Source: Strigops habroptila (taxonomy: Eukaryota; Chordata; Aves; Psittaciformes; Psittacidae). Taken from it: a DNA stretch of 64,000 nucleotides. Shown here one piece after another: positions 23,901 to 36,392 of the stretch. The notes under the pieces are model-generated. The model was not told the origin of the DNA and did not search any database. It was given only the letters and a program-made list of their open reading frames with translations. A program made the translations under genes and the position numbers. The number at the start of each line of letters is the position of its first letter. Position 1 is the first letter of the stretch. Where the stretch lies: the NCBI RefSeq assembly GCF_004027225.2, contig NC_044282.2:67214225-67278224 (forward strand). Direction: 5' to 3'.

Positions 23901-26900
23901 ACTAAAGGGAAGCTCTATTAACAGCCCATGCCAAGATTTTGGCAAAAGAATGGTAAGTACTTTTTCAATAACAATGATTGGCAGTATACTTACACTCCTG
24001 GAGGCACTTAAGGGGCAAAAGGATGGTGGTTACAAAGTCCTTACACTCATCCTAGTGGCAATTCTCACTTGTCTTAGTCGCAAGCAAGCTTGGACTTGTG
24101 TAGTATTTGAAAAGTGTGTCCGCTCAGGAAAAAATCATGATATAGAAAAGAGATAAATGCTGTGACCCAAATGCCCAAGTAGAGCTGTAATTCCAAACCA
24201 TTTTATTACCATTTGGTGACTACTTGACTCCACACACTTCACATTTGTGCAATCTGTATTAATCACACACTGCATTGTTACTGGGTAGGGCTTTTGCAAG
24301 TGACTAAGAGTCACATCTATACTCAGAGAGAGAGATAGAGAGAGTAAAACCCAAAACTGATCTAGAGAAAGTAGTTCAAATGTTGCCTACGTATTTGGGA
24401 TCTCTTAAAGTCAAAGGTAGCAAGTGCACAGACAGGTCCCGCTTCCCAGTAAAACACACAGATGACTATATTCACAAATTCAGAGTCTTATTTGACAGAA
24501 AAAAGATAGAGGAAGGTAAATGTACAAACATGCATATTTTGTTACGGGGTTCATGCGACATAGTTGTTGGTAAAACAGGATTCCAGTATGAGCAAAGAAT
24601 CCTATCTTTAGTCAGTCATTTATTATTTCAGCAACTCTGTTTCGTCAAATAGGCATCATACCCTCAGGAATTCCTTTGACAAAGGGGTTCCCCAGAATCT
24701 GGAAGATTGTCCTATTACAGTTTAAAGAAATTTACCACGAGGATACCTGACTGAAGTTAGAAGTCTGAGAGCATTAGAAAAAAAGAAAGAAAGTGTGAGA
24801 GTGCATGAGAGAGAAAGGTTCATTTTTTCGTATGAGTGGAGAGAATTATACCTGTCCTTAGGTTTTGTGGTAAGTGGAGTCAGGAGTGGAGTGGTAAGTG
24901 GAGTAAGGGTCCCTGATGTCAGGTTTGGACCTGCTGGCTTTCCTTTTTCTTTCCTTCATTTTTCTTCTACTTTCTTTTATTTTTTCTTCTTTCTGCAGTC
25001 TCCATATTTATATATTAAAAAAGTTGATTCTTATGAAGTCTTTTTAGACTTATATCCTTTAAGAAAAAGGGTCTCCTACTTCTTTGAGGCAGTACAATAA
25101 AAGGATGGGGCAGAGAATAAAGTTTGCTGTTAATTCTGTGCTGGGTCAAAAAAGTTGTAGATGGCTGCTTCTCCTGGGAACAAAAGGTTTTAGAGGGCTG
25201 TTACCTTGGTAATCCCATCCATAGCAGGATCATCAAGAGCCACCTGCTTTTCCTAGTTCTCTCTAGATACTGGGAGTTGTCCACAGAAGGAGACTGTATC
25301 GTCATACCTGGAAGAGAATTGCACAATCATGTGTTCCCACACCATACTCATCGTAGGTTTTTTGATCCCTAAGGTGGCGAGGGAGATTGTCCAACTGATT
25401 CAGAAGGGTTTGAGATTGACTGCTAGTCAAACCTATTTACTCTTCCTTATTGCTAACTCATGCCTGAGCCACCCTTGGGCATGGCTGGGCAAACCTTACT
25501 GGTTGACCCTGCAGCTTCAGGCCTGACCTACTGCTTCAGCCAGTGTGGCTGTGTGTCAGTGCATTGCCTGGGCACCGCTGGGAGCCCTTAGTTACAGCAC
25601 TTGGCTTTACATCTTCTGTAAACCAGGAATAAGAAAGGTGAAGCAGAATTACATCTAGGGACTAGAGCGCAGGGCAGGAACATGAAATTACCAAATAAAG
25701 GAACAGAAACTAAGTATATCTGCACAAATTTGGTTCTAATTCTGATGTTTTGAAACCATATTCCTACATTACCTAATTAACAATCCTCAGCACAGCACTC
25801 CTTGCTCTATTTATGAGGTATAATTCATGGGGAGAAGGGTACTGTATCCAAGAGTATCACGGATCCTACATTATAATGGTAGAAATTAAGTTTTTCTCAC
25901 AAAACATTCCTTTCCAAACAGTTTTGTGGGGGTGTTTTTGTTGTTTGGGTTTTTTTGGGTAGGTTTTTTTTTGTTGTTGTTGGGTTTTTTTTTTGGTTTT
26001 TTTTGATTGGTTGGTTGGTTTGGGGGTTTTTTGGGTTTTTTTTAACTCCTACCGAGGCACTGACTTCAGCATTGGTCTATAGTAGGAAAATGTCAGTAAC
26101 AGTAACACATTTAACAATAATGAAAAGATAATCGACCAGCCTAGGTGCATTCTACAAGTTAGGCAGAGAGGTCTGAAGTATCTGATGTCTTCTGAAGGCA
26201 GAGTGAGAGACATCCTTGCTGCCCAAAGGGTTGCTGAAGATGTAGCAGTTAGGAGAAGATGCATTGCATCTGTATCAAAGCATGAAGAAGTCTTTGAGGA
26301 GCCTTCCTTTGACTGTGTCCTGGGTTCAGCTATAGCAGTCATTTTTCTCCTGCTTAGTAGCTGGTGCAGTGCTGTGTTTTTTAACTTTCAGCCTGGGAAC
26401 AACGCTGATAACACCGATGTTTTTAGTTGTTGCTAAGTAATGTTTATTCCAACCAAGGACTTTCTCAGTCTCATGCTTTGCCAGGGAGGAGGGGAAGCCG
26501 GGAGGAAGCAGAGACAGGACACCTGACCCAAACTAGCCAAATTCCATACCACAGCACGTCATGCCCAGTATATAAACCGGGGGGAGTTACCCGGAAGGCC
26601 CAGATCACTGCTCGGGTCGGGCTGGGTATCGGTCGGCGGGTGGTGAGCAATTGTATCCTCTCCCCTTGTTATTTCACTAATCATTATTATCATTGGTGGT
26701 AGCAGTAGTGGTTTTGTGTTATACCTTAGTTACGGGACTGCTCTTATCTCAACCCGTGGGAGTTACATTCTTCCCATTCTCCTCCCCATCCCTCCGGGAG
26801 CGGGGGGAGGAAGAAGGGGGGGGGGGGGGAGTGAGCGAGCGGCTGTGTGGTTCTGAGTTACCGGCTGGGCTCAAACCACGACAGACTGCAGTGGACATTA

Positions 26901-29900
26901 TGCTTCATTTTACTTTATGAGTTTAAATAATGAGATTTACTGTAGTCTTCACTTTAGTTGTTGGGGCTTTTTCTGAAGGAGAATAGAGAAAAAAGGAAGG
27001 ATCTCAGACCTGGGGGTTGGAGCACCCAAACCACCTTTTCATAAGATCTGATGGAGCGTTTGCTGAAGTCAGTGGAAGCAATCCAAACAACTTCAGTGGG
27101 TGTTGGATCAGATCCTCCTTACTGAGTTGATGAGATCATTCTGCAATTACATAGACCAGTAGCCTTGGAGACATATTTAATTAAGATTTGCGCTGTTCAA
27201 ACAGTCAAAACTTCAATATGCTCATTCGTATGAATGACACTGTCACTGGGATTGTACACAAGCAGTGCCTCTGCATTCCATCCTGCCTTCTCACTGCTTG
27301 CATGCCAAAACATATAGTTCTTCCTCTTATGGGAATTATTCTGGTTCTTACTGGCTTGCATACATTTGCTTCACGTGGCTAGAAATTAATGTATATTTTT
27401 AGGACAGGAGTTCTGAAGGTGAGAAGTGGGATAATTCTTATTAGTTTGTTTTAAGTCTAGTCTCACTCACTTAGGCCCAGTTTGGAACAGGGACTATTGA
27501 GCCATGAGTAGACATTTATATTCATCTGGTTAGATATAAGCTTTTTAGATTGGCTTGTGTATCTGTATCAGGGCCTAGCTTGAAACCTGAGGATACATCA
27601 CCAACACACTTTTACTAAATCAGTTGCCAAAAGCAGGTGCTTGTGGGGAAAGGAAGTAATCTTGGATTTGTTAAACAGAGAGATAACCTGTTCAGAAGAG
27701 GCTGCAACTGCATATTTTGAGATCTTATTTCAAAATGCATTCACCACCGTTCTTCATCTGAAGTTTGATCATTGCTTAATGTGATGTTAATTCTGCTATA
27801 CTTGAGCTTTCTCTGTTTTCCCCATGGCTTTCCTGTGGATAGCATTATCATGGATGGTTGCTTACAGTTAGATACATTTGACCAAATTTAAACTAAACCA
27901 TGGGTGTTTAGTCCAGTCTAATGGCTTAATTTTCTCCAAAGCACAAACAGAAATGGGTCTTCAGAGGGAGACTTGGTCACTTCTAGGATTGGAGACTCCA
28001 CCTCTTCACCGATTTCAGAGGGAGCTTGGATGTATAGCTTAGTGGCCTAGCTTTCTAAGAGCTGAAGTTAAGAGAAAGAGCTTTCCCAGTCTCCTCTGTG
28101 TACTGGAAATAAACTCTTCTTTAGCATTTCATTGTACATTGCTTCTCAGCTCTTCGAGATTGCTGATTTTCCCTTTGGTAAAAGCTTGCATTAATGATTT
28201 GGTATTCCATTTTGTTAATCTGGTGTGTGAGCATGACTCTTGGATATTGGGATTTCAAGAGATCTGTTTGCTTTTCACATGCTCTGTACATTGATTTTCA
28301 GGATATAGCTCTTTACTGCATAATAGAAAATGTAAGTGTTGCTGGAAATATGAATGGTGCCAGATAAGAAATGGTTACTTTTCTGTCTGAAATGGATTTT
28401 TGAGGATCCACTGCTTTGTAAGTTTGATATGTCTTCCATGAAAGTCAGTGGGACTTCCACACAAATTCAGGTGATCAGAATTTTTCACATGAACAACAAT
28501 CTGGAAGATTCATATTTGGGATGTTCAGAAATGTGCCATTTACGGATGCAGGCTTCAGTAGACTCATTCAGTGTTTTGAGTTCACTGCTGTAGATTCACT
28601 GTGTTCTGCTCTTTGACGATAGCCTCTGCTTTACTTGGCCTCATAAAGCCATACTGTTGGCTTGCTGATTAGCCTGTCACTTTTAGATGCCTGGTGAGAC
28701 AGAACCTGTTGTACTTATACAACTATGGAACAAATTACAGTTCTGCTTACAGGGAACTGTATTTTAGAGGAAGTGGAAACCCTCTTGCCTGAGAAATTAG
28801 ATCCTAATTTCCCATTGAAAAGATCACTGGATGAATATGAGATGAAACTGTGTGAACTTTGGGTTTGGGTTTGTGTTTTTTGGTTGTTGTGTTGGGGTTT
28901 TTTTTCCTTATTTATTTATTTTTCCCCAGGTTGGTGTTATTTTTTTCTGATTAGAATTACCTTTAAAAGATCTTTTCTCATTTTGGGAAATAGTTTTTCA
29001 TTGTTGCTAGTGTGTTTAGATAGGTAGTGATCATAAGATGTAGCCAAGGGTTGGAGATACCATCTCCCTACCAAGCCGTTAAAGGTTTGCTAGGCTGCAG
29101 ATGTGTACAACTGCTCTCCAGTGTGACTGTCACCTTTTCTCCCCTTGTGACTCAGTAGCTGAGCTACATGATGTGGGTGGTTTTTCCCTCCCTCAGACTG
29201 ACCATATCTTCAGAAACAGTAACAGAAATTTATGCCCACTGTAAGCCTGCAAGGCTGGGCACTTCAACCTCTCAGCTGTGTTGAACTTCCCAGCAAAAGT
29301 TAAAATCGGCTGCTACATCAGTGCCACTCATGTTGGCTGTACTGACAATGTCAGGGTCACTCAGCAGGAAACAACAAGAGTTAGTTTCCTGCACTGCCTG
29401 TTCATGCTTTTCTTCAGAGATTTTTAAATATAACTGTAGCTCTAAGGCACTTTGAGTAGTCCCTCAGGTGCAGGTAGGCTGTATGTCATGGTGGTACTGG
29501 GTTAATTGCACCCAACTGGCTACACTAAAGTGACTTCTAAAAAACCCCATCATTATCATTCCAGTTCGTCTTCAAGCTCACTGCAGCCAAGCAGCAGGAC
29601 CACTTTTTTCAAGCTGCCTACCTGGAGGAGAGAGATGCCTGGGTACGGGATATCAAGAAAGCAATTCATTGCATAGATGGAGGCCAGCGGTTTGCCAGAA
29701 AATCCACAAGAAAATCTATCAGACTGCCTGAAACAATCAACCTGAGGTTTGTTCTCATAGCTCTGCTCCCCCTTTTACTTCCATCTGCAGGCAGCATGCC
29801 AGATACATAACCTCTGTCTGGACAAGCTATGAGCATGTCTGTCCATGCTACCTCTCTGGTTTCACTCAGTCCTTTCTGCATGACTAACACTTACAGAGCT

Positions 29901-32900
29901 CAGAACGTGGCAGAAATGAGCCAACGATCAGAACTGGGAAAATAATTTTCAGTACATCATCTTTTACCAAAACATGCTTATTTATCAAAGGATTTTGCTG
30001 ATAAGGAGATTTCTGAGCACACTGCAATGGAAAAGGAGACCCCAGCCAAAGCGTGTTTCTGCCAGGAAAGGCATTTTTGTACAATATATAATCTGTTGTA
30101 AAAATATTTTAAAGCTTTTGTTTGCTTTCCAGAGGAACGCTGATGTTAACCTAGTTTTTGGATGGTAGGGTAGAGTGGTGCTTGCCAGAGAACTTGGAAC
30201 TGGCAAATGGAGAAGAAGAGATAAAGGGCACACACAGGAAGCCATCTGTTTGTCAGTACCTAGAAAAATTAAGGACAACTTCTTGCCTCTGAGCAGTAAA
30301 TACCAAGATACAAATGAACCTGCAGTGCTCCTTATAAGACAGTAAAACTGCACAGGGCCAAGATCCAACTAAATCTCACTTCTCTGCTTCAGCAGAGGAT
30401 CACTCTGACTGACAGGCCAAAGGACTTAGCATGTGACATTTAATATTCATCTTTCTTGTCATTCCAGAACTCCAAGGAATTAGAGTTCTGAGCAAGTGAA
30501 AAGCGGATGTGAGGAAGGAAGTCAAGCCAGGGTTCACTGAGGTTACTTGGGGCCTCTGAAAGCATGCAGTCTTTGGAGATGTCACAGTGACAGGTTTTGT
30601 GCTCAGCCAAGGACCTTTGGGGGAACATAGTGCAAAGCAGTGAGCTCCTTACTGACACCAAGGCTGTGGGGCCCTTTGAAGGTGCCTCAGGAGTGGGTGT
30701 TCACTGCTGTTCACACTACAGCCACCATAATTTGTTCCATTCTCAAAATATGGAAGTGTGGTGAACCACTTGAGCACTTGCTCCTCTGCTCCTCTAGCTG
30801 TGACAGAGGCCTCCAGGCTTTACAAGATGAATTTTTCAGGAGATTAAACTAAGCCATGCTGTAGCTCTGTAGAGAGTAATAGGCCAGCAAAACATGAAGA
30901 TCCTGTGAATGACAATGATATTATTGCACAAACTGGCTAAAGCTTTTTATTTGCTAAGTTTCTGTGGTTCTTTTTATGCACAGTGCTTTGTACCTCTCCA
31001 TGAAAGATCCTGAAAAGGGAATAAAGGAGTTGAAGCTGGAAAAAGATAAAAAAGTGTACAATCACTGCTTTACCGGTAAGGAGCTCTTGTCCTGCTTTTT
31101 CATACAATAAAGGGAGCACAGGGCCAAGAGGCTATAGATAGATAAAACAGCTCTAAACTCTGTAGAGCACAGAGAAGTTTGAGAAGAAAGCCTGGCAAAT
31201 ATTTTCCTGACCAACACTGGAGGTGCTCTAATGATGAAGCTTGAAAAAGTGTTCAGGTCTGGCCATGGCAAGCAAGAGAGGAGGAGGAAATTTAACCAGT
31301 GCCAGAAAGATTGATGCAGATCTTTGTAGAAAGTTGCATGAAACAACTCCAGAAGAATTATTGCTTTCTGAATTATTCATCAACAAACAGTGTCACATTG
31401 TAATTTCTGCCTTGCTCCAAGTCAAATGGTTTGTGGCTGATACCGTTTGTTCCTTTGTAACCAGGCACCACTGTGATTGACTGGCTTGTGTCTAGTAACT
31501 CCATCCGAAATCGCAAAGAAGGGCTCATGCTTGCCTCTTCCCTCTTGAGTGAAGGCTACCTACAGCCTGCAGGGGATACGTCCAAGGCTGCTGCTGAGGG
31601 ACTGTCGGACATCCCCTTCTTAGATCTCAGTGATGCCTACTATTACTTTGTGAGTGTTGCATTCTGGTTTTTTTATTGTCTCAGATGTACTGATGCTCTG
31701 CTTTTCTCAGGCTTCTTGTTGGGTTTCTTAAGTCCTGGAGGAAAGACTGGACAGAAACAGAGATATCCATGTTAATTGTATTTCTCTAGAGGATATTCAG
31801 AATGGACTGGCTCACTTTAATATTTGTAAGCAGGACATTTTTTTTTCTTGTATTCTTCTAAGTGTCAATTGGGTGCTGAGTTCAAGTTGTGTTCTTTATA
31901 ACTTAGGCTTTGTTCCTGGTAATTTCAGCAGTGACCAGAATTTAACCATCAGTTCCTCTGATGATTCAGTGGGAGGCAAGCAAGTAATTCATTATCATGG
32001 GGCTTCTTGGAATGACACAAGTTACAAGCCCTTTTTTTTTTTCTTTTGTACAGAGCCATCAAATCTGACTCAGAGCGTGTCACACACGCATACACAGCTT
32101 GCCTGTGAGCAAAGTTCTTAATATCCCCCAATAACACCTGTCCTGGGTAGTTCACCCAACCTTTTTGATCTATTGCTTCAAATTCTGTGGATTGATTTGA
32201 AGAACCTGCAAGATCATAATCATAGTCAAATACTGTTTTAAAGATGTTTGGCTTATGAACTTATACTCACAAAAAGTATGCCTTCTGTCACATGAAAATG
32301 CTTGAATATTACAATTCTGTTTATATTTACCACATAGAATCACTTGACTTCAGTAAAATGACTCTTCCATTACTTTGTTTTCCTAGAATGTGTCTGTGGT
32401 AGGGACACTTTAACTGTGCAGCAGTGGAAGCAGAGACACAGCTAATGAAAGCAGCATTGTGGCCATCACAGTTCCTAGCTACCTGGGACACTTCTCCTAG
32501 CAGCCCATGTGTGCTCTGCTTGCTTTCAGCTTGTTTCTAGTTTGATTCAATACCAACATGGTGTGAGGAGACTACACCAGGTCAATGTCTGACTTTTTAT
32601 CATACAAGTTGGCAGCACAGATGTTTACTCTAAGCCATATGAATGGTTACCTACATTTACATCATTACCATCCTACATTAAGGAGGAGGGAAGCCAAAGG
32701 AAGCCAAAGAGAAGCCATATTTCTACATGTACATAGACATGTGGCAGCTGTGTAACTTATGAATTTTCTCTTGTGGTCATGCAGCCAGACAGCGGGTTTT
32801 TCTGTGAGGGAAATTCTAGTGATGATGACGTGGTCCTGAAGGAAGAATTCAGAGGCATAGTAGTCAAACAAGGATGTTTGCTGAAACAGGTCAGTATTGT

Positions 32901-35900
32901 ATGCATTCCATTTTGTCACTGGGATGATGTTGCATGGATACAGGTTTACGCTTTTACAACAAATAGCTTTAGAGAAGGGAGAAACTACGCTATGCCATTT
33001 CCGCGCTTGATAGATTTCTCCTCTGTTCCTCTAGCCTTAGCACAAAGAATGCTTGCTGTAGCATAGCAGCAGGGCTTCTGCCCAACTTTGCAAGGTTTAT
33101 TGCTCTTACTACAAAATAAGACAGGTTACAGTTTTAATTAGGAAAGGGTGCTAAAGCAGGAGATGTGACAGTCATTGGCACAATGCAGAACTGAACTTGG
33201 GTAGAAAGGCTGCCAGTCCAGTGTCCCTCTGGATACACAACAGGATTCAGTTGCCACTTTTCACGGGCTTTTTCAGTGTACCTGAGCAAAAGAGTCTTTT
33301 CAGTTACTAATGTTTAATTCTGTCCCATCTGTAAGATGACAGGTAACTGTATACCTTTCCTTTCCAGCAAAACTTTAAGCAATATGGTGAATGTGATGAT
33401 AAGATCCTTGCTTTCTGAGGCCATTGCAAGCAGATATTAGTGAATGGAAGGCAAGACCAGGATTCTTCAATGAAGAGAATAGTTCAGTTGAAAGGGACCT
33501 ACAATGATCATCTAGTCCAACTGGCTGACCACCTCAGGGTTGACCATAGATCCAAATGCCTCTTAAACACTGACAGGCTTGGGGCATTGACAGCCTCTCT
33601 AGGAAACCTGTTCCAGTGTTTGACCATGTTCTCTGTAAAGAAATGTTTCCTAATATCAAGTCTGAACCTTCACTGTTAAAATATTCATTGGGAGCCTAAG
33701 AACTTTTGGGTGGTGCTCATTTGTATTTCTTTTGCTTAAGCAGATTACTCAAAAGAAATGGAAGCAATTAGATACACATCTTCTGCTTTAACCCTGTCAC
33801 ATTCAGGACTGCCTAGTTAGTAAGAGCTTCCTTGCAAACGGCATAGCTAATTGAGAAACTAATATTTTGAAATGTTGAGAGAAAGTGATTCATGGCAGTC
33901 TTTCACAGTGTTGGTCTGGATTCGGTCACCCTCAGTGATGTGTGGATCATTGTTTAGAAGTGTTACTGCTTCTGCTGAGAATGCTTTCAGCAGATCTAGA
34001 TTTGCCTCACCCATCATTTCAGTCTTGAAAACAGCAATGAGGCATTTACACCCATATTGGAAGGTGGTGTTATTTCTGCTTGAGCTTCTCAGCCAGGAAC
34101 CCTCCCCAGGGTTCTTAAGCCAGATAAGCCTTATTTGTTGTTGGTTGGTTTTATCTTTGCAGGGAGAGAAGGACCTTCAGCTCATCCTTGCCAACAGTTC
34201 ACAGTACCTTCCTGCAAGACATTTTGCAGCTATGTTTTCTGGCAAGCATTTAAACCCAGTTCTCAGGCACCTCATGTGAATGTCACGACTACCAGGCTAT
34301 GAAATGTGTTTAGGGGAATCTCCCATGTTGAAGCTATTCTGCTTCATACAAAACATAAAAAGATAAACTGGAGTGAAAGCCCAGTTGTTGTGCAAAACAG
34401 TGGGATGCAGTGAATACTTCCTGTCCAAAATATTCAGCTTTTTTCCTTTTGTATTTGCCTGTTCTCTCATGTATGGGTAAGCTGACTGTAAGTGCTTGCA
34501 GGTAAAGCAGTTCACAACATTCCTGTTTTTTTAATTTTCCTAGGGACATCGGAGGAAGAACTGGAAAGTGAGAAAGTTTGTTTTAAGAGAGGACCCTGCA
34601 TATCTTCACTACTATGACCCAGCTGGAGTAAGAGACATTTGTTTTATTTCCCTGTTTGTTTTAAAGCCAAGACCTTATAGCAATATCCAAATGGAGTATT
34701 TGCATGGGAACCTGTGATAGGGAAGACCAAGCAGTACAGTGGAGCTGTTTGTGCTCACATGGCCTAGCCATCCTCTGGAAAAGCAGAGTGGAGGATGGTT
34801 TCTGGGGCTGCCAAGTCAGAGAGGCACGTGCCACCCAGACCTGGGAACAGGCAACATTGAGCTGTGCTCTCACCTCTTCTCTGTAATTAATTAGAATTAA
34901 TGTGTGCTCTCATTTGATTAAAATGAACTAGGTCTTTTTCTGTTTACTGTAACATTGAAAAAAAAATTACAGTTGGCACAAGGCTTATATTCTTTTCATA
35001 CCTTTGTTCGGGACATGCTAAATATTCTGCAGATCCTGAATTCCAAACCCCAAAAGAGATTTCCTATTTCCCTTTACCATACCCCCCACGCTCCATGTCA
35101 TGCATAGGCTGAGGGTCCCCTGGTTTCCCACATGACATACTAAGTCATCAAATGTTTTTGTTTCCATTCTGGTGGTGTAGCCACATATTAACATATGAAC
35201 AGTTTCGGAAGTGTTGAATTTCATTTTGATTTCATGTCCTCACCAGGGAGAAGAACCACTGGGAGCAATTCACCTGAGAGGCTGCGTGGTGACAGCAGTG
35301 GAAGATATGCCTGACTGTAAGCAACCATGTTGAACTAGCTGTATAATACATTTTTGTTACATTCTTTCAATCTGCCTGAAACCACAAGTGGTTTTTACTC
35401 AAAAGCAATCTATGTCCAATGATCCAGTAATTCGTCTAGTAACTAGTCTCTCTATTGATGTCTTAATTACTGGAGAATAATATTATGGTAAAGGTAACAA
35501 GAGGGAGTCTTGTGTTTTGTAAGTTGTTCAGAGAAGACCTGTCAAAAGGATTACACCATCCCTATATTAGGATAACTGGCCTTAGACAAAGTAAGCTGAG
35601 TTTGCTCTTTTTAGCTGATGAGTTTGGGATGGAACATTTAAGTTAGAAATGGTTATGCCACAAATTATTACTGTTCACATTCTGTTCCCTCCCAAAACTA
35701 GAAGTTGTGGGAACAGCAATGGCTAAGCATTGCTGCAAGGAACAAGAAACACTCATTCCATGCATTCTGCTCTCCATGGGAGTGGCAAACTCAAACCCAG
35801 CGAGGAAGTCTTTTGGCATCTCAGCACCAGTGTAGGCTGTGGTGGCAGATACGAAAAGAGCCAGAGATTCTGAATGTGGCGTGAACTTGAATGTCTTGAT

Positions 35901-36392
35901 TTGTAGCTGGCAAGGCACGGAAGGGTTTAATAAATCATAGAATGGTTAGAGTTGGAAGGGACCTTAAAGATTGGGGGAAAATGGGGAATATGACCTGTCT
36001 GCAGGATTGCAGACCCTTCTATGATTGGAGATCAATTAACCAGAGACTCTTGAATGTGAAATGTGCAGAATTCATGGGTTATTTCTCCAAGAGAGACACC
36101 TATCTCATGGACCCAATCTTGCAATTGGTTTGTGAAGGCCTGATCAGGCTCAGCTTAGAAAGGAAGGAAATCCCCTTATGGTGTGTAAAGGAAGAAACTG
36201 TAAACACAAGGTACTCTTTCATATCTGACTTCCCTATTTCTCTTCCTTGTAGCCAAGAAGTATGATGTTGACAACATCCTCTTTGAAATTATCACAGCAA
36301 ATGATATTCACTATTACTTGCAAGCAGCCTCATCCGCAGAGCGTACAGAGTGGATCAAAGCAATTCAGGCAGTTTCTAGGACTGGAAAATGA
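20906..36392 (+). CDS. PLEK: Pleckstrin, complete CDS in 9 exons
   Basis: Pleckstrin is the main protein kinase C substrate of platelets and leukocytes; it binds phosphoinositides and links PKC to membrane and actin changes. Exons are 20906-20953, 23797-23952, 29565-29746, 30984-31075, 31465-31649, 32785-32889, 34544-34627, 35247-35316 and 36253-36392. They total 1062 bp, giving 353 aa (human 350), with every junction GT-AG and every phase closing. PH domain 1 is about residues 6-103 ([17 protein letters not shown]; the terminal Trp motif is [10 protein letters not shown]). The PKC-site linker is [15 protein letters not shown], with S115, T116 and S119 matching human S113, T114 and S117. The DEP domain is about 138-223 ([19 protein letters not shown]). 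PH domain 2 is about 246-350 ([20 protein letters not shown] ... RTEWIKAIQ). The N-terminus [11 protein letters not shown] is two residues longer than the human form; a second in-frame ATG at codon 6 is an alternative start. Confidence 0.97.
21387..21517 (+). repeat. Inverted repeat, left arm (131 bp)
   Basis: This segment and the reverse complement of 22179-22309 align over 131 bases without a gap. I count six mismatches, about 95% identity. The first 62 bases from the outer end are identical, and all mismatches lie in the inner half. Outer end is GCCACAGGTCCC; inner end is GTGACCTCCAAGA. Similarity stops sharply at both ends. Confidence 0.93.
22179..22309 (-). repeat. Inverted repeat, right arm (131 bp)
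   Basis: Reverse-complement partner of 21387-21517, with 661 bp of unrelated sequence between the arms. I see no target-site duplication outside the arms (left flank ...GTGTGGG, right flank TGCATG...) and no known transposon terminus. In the PLEK pre-mRNA the arms could pair into a long hairpin. Confidence 0.93.
23797..23952 (+). CDS. PLEK: PLEK coding exon 2
   Basis: 156 bp, phase 0 to 0, residues 17-68. It encodes the core of PH1, [18 protein letters not shown] to CQDFGKRM. Acceptor ATGCAG, donor GTAAGT. Confidence 0.96.
25921..26043 (+). repeat. T/G-rich low-complexity tract
   Basis: About 120 bp composed almost wholly of T and G, with many short G runs separated by T runs and a GGTTGGTTGG stretch. 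On the transcribed strand this is G/U-rich RNA with some G-quadruplex potential. Confidence 0.85.
26316..26883 (+). mobile_element. Solo LTR, probably ERVL-class endogenous retrovirus
   Basis: A 568-bp LTR beginning TGTCCTGGGTTCAGC and ending ACCACGACA, so it has TG...CA termini. It is flanked by perfect 5-bp target duplications GACTG at 26311-26315 and 26884-26888. A TATA box (TATATAAA, 26569-26576) points to plus orientation, the same sense as PLEK. No internal viral region or second LTR is present, so this is a solo LTR left by LTR-LTR recombination. The 5-bp duplication favours the ERVL group, but family assignment is inferred. Intact duplications suggest a fairly recent insertion. Confidence 0.88.
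26816..26829 (+). repeat. Poly(G) run inside the LTR
   Basis: Fourteen consecutive G bases in the 3' part of the solo LTR. Such runs are prone to length error, so the exact count may not be reliable. Confidence 0.8.
29565..29746 (+). CDS. PLEK: PLEK coding exon 3
   Basis: 182 bp, phase 0 to 2. Completes PH1 and carries the PKC-site linker [15 protein letters not shown]. Acceptor TTCCAG, donor GTTTGT, which is a weaker donor than its neighbours. Confidence 0.95.
30984..31075 (+). CDS. PLEK: PLEK coding exon 4
   Basis: 92 bp, phase 2 to 1. Encodes [20 protein letters not shown] through YNHCFT, the start of the DEP domain. Acceptor TGCACAG, donor GTAAGG. Confidence 0.95.
31465..31649 (+). CDS. 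PLEK: PLEK coding exon 5
   Basis: 185 bp, phase 1 to 0. Bulk of the DEP domain, [20 protein letters not shown] to LSDAYYYF. Donor GTGAGT. Confidence 0.96.
32785..32889 (+). CDS. PLEK: PLEK coding exon 6
   Basis: 105 bp, phase 0 to 0. Encodes the acidic inter-domain segment [12 protein letters not shown] and the first strand of PH2, [10 protein letters not shown]. Donor GTCAGT. Confidence 0.96.
32890..34543 (+). other. PLEK: PLEK intron 6
   Basis: A 1.65 kb intron holding one old CR1 fragment (33476-33672). Nothing else was recognised. The shorter introns 3, 4, 5, 7 and 8 also show nothing beyond a 38-bp CR1 remnant in intron 8. Confidence 0.7.
33476..33672 (-). mobile_element. Old CR1 LINE fragment
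   Basis: Minus-orientation CR1-like sequence: AAGGGACCTACAATGATCAT, then CAGCCTCTCTAGGAAACCTG and GTAAAGAAATGTTTCCTAAT. It is more diverged from the other copies and belongs to a different CR1 subfamily. It lacks the terminal ATTCTATG repeat. Confidence 0.85.
34544..34627 (+). CDS. PLEK: PLEK coding exon 7
   Basis: 84 bp, phase 0 to 0, encoding [20 protein letters not shown] and on to YYDPAG in PH2. Acceptor TTTCCTAG, donor GTAAGA. Confidence 0.96.
35247..35316 (+). CDS. PLEK: PLEK coding exon 8
   Basis: 70 bp, phase 0 to 1, encoding [20 protein letters not shown] in PH2. Acceptor CACCAG, donor GTAAGC. Confidence 0.95.
35934..35971 (-). mobile_element. CR1 remnant, 38 bp
   Basis: Only the 3' tail of a minus-orientation CR1 remains: ATCATAGAATGGTTAGAG followed by TTGGAAGGGACCTTAAAGAT. 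It lies in PLEK intron 8. Confidence 0.85.
36253..36392 (+). CDS. PLEK: PLEK coding exon 9 with stop
   Basis: 140 bp, phase 1 to stop. Encodes the end of PH2, [19 protein letters not shown] and [16 protein letters not shown], then TGA. The C-terminal SRTGK is identical to human pleckstrin. Confidence 0.97.

Larger units (their letters stand above)
23953..29564 (+). other. PLEK: PLEK intron 2
   Basis: The largest intron of the gene at 5.6 kb. It contains a GA-rich simple stretch (about 24327-24345), a long T/G-rich tract (25921-26043) and the solo LTR at 26316-26883. The rest shows no recognisable feature. Confidence 0.75.

Noticed and set aside
24380-25100. Several open frames in PLEK intron 2
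   Set aside because: No recognisable protein family, and they lie between well-placed PLEK exons. Considered as fragments of an old mobile element but nothing could be identified.
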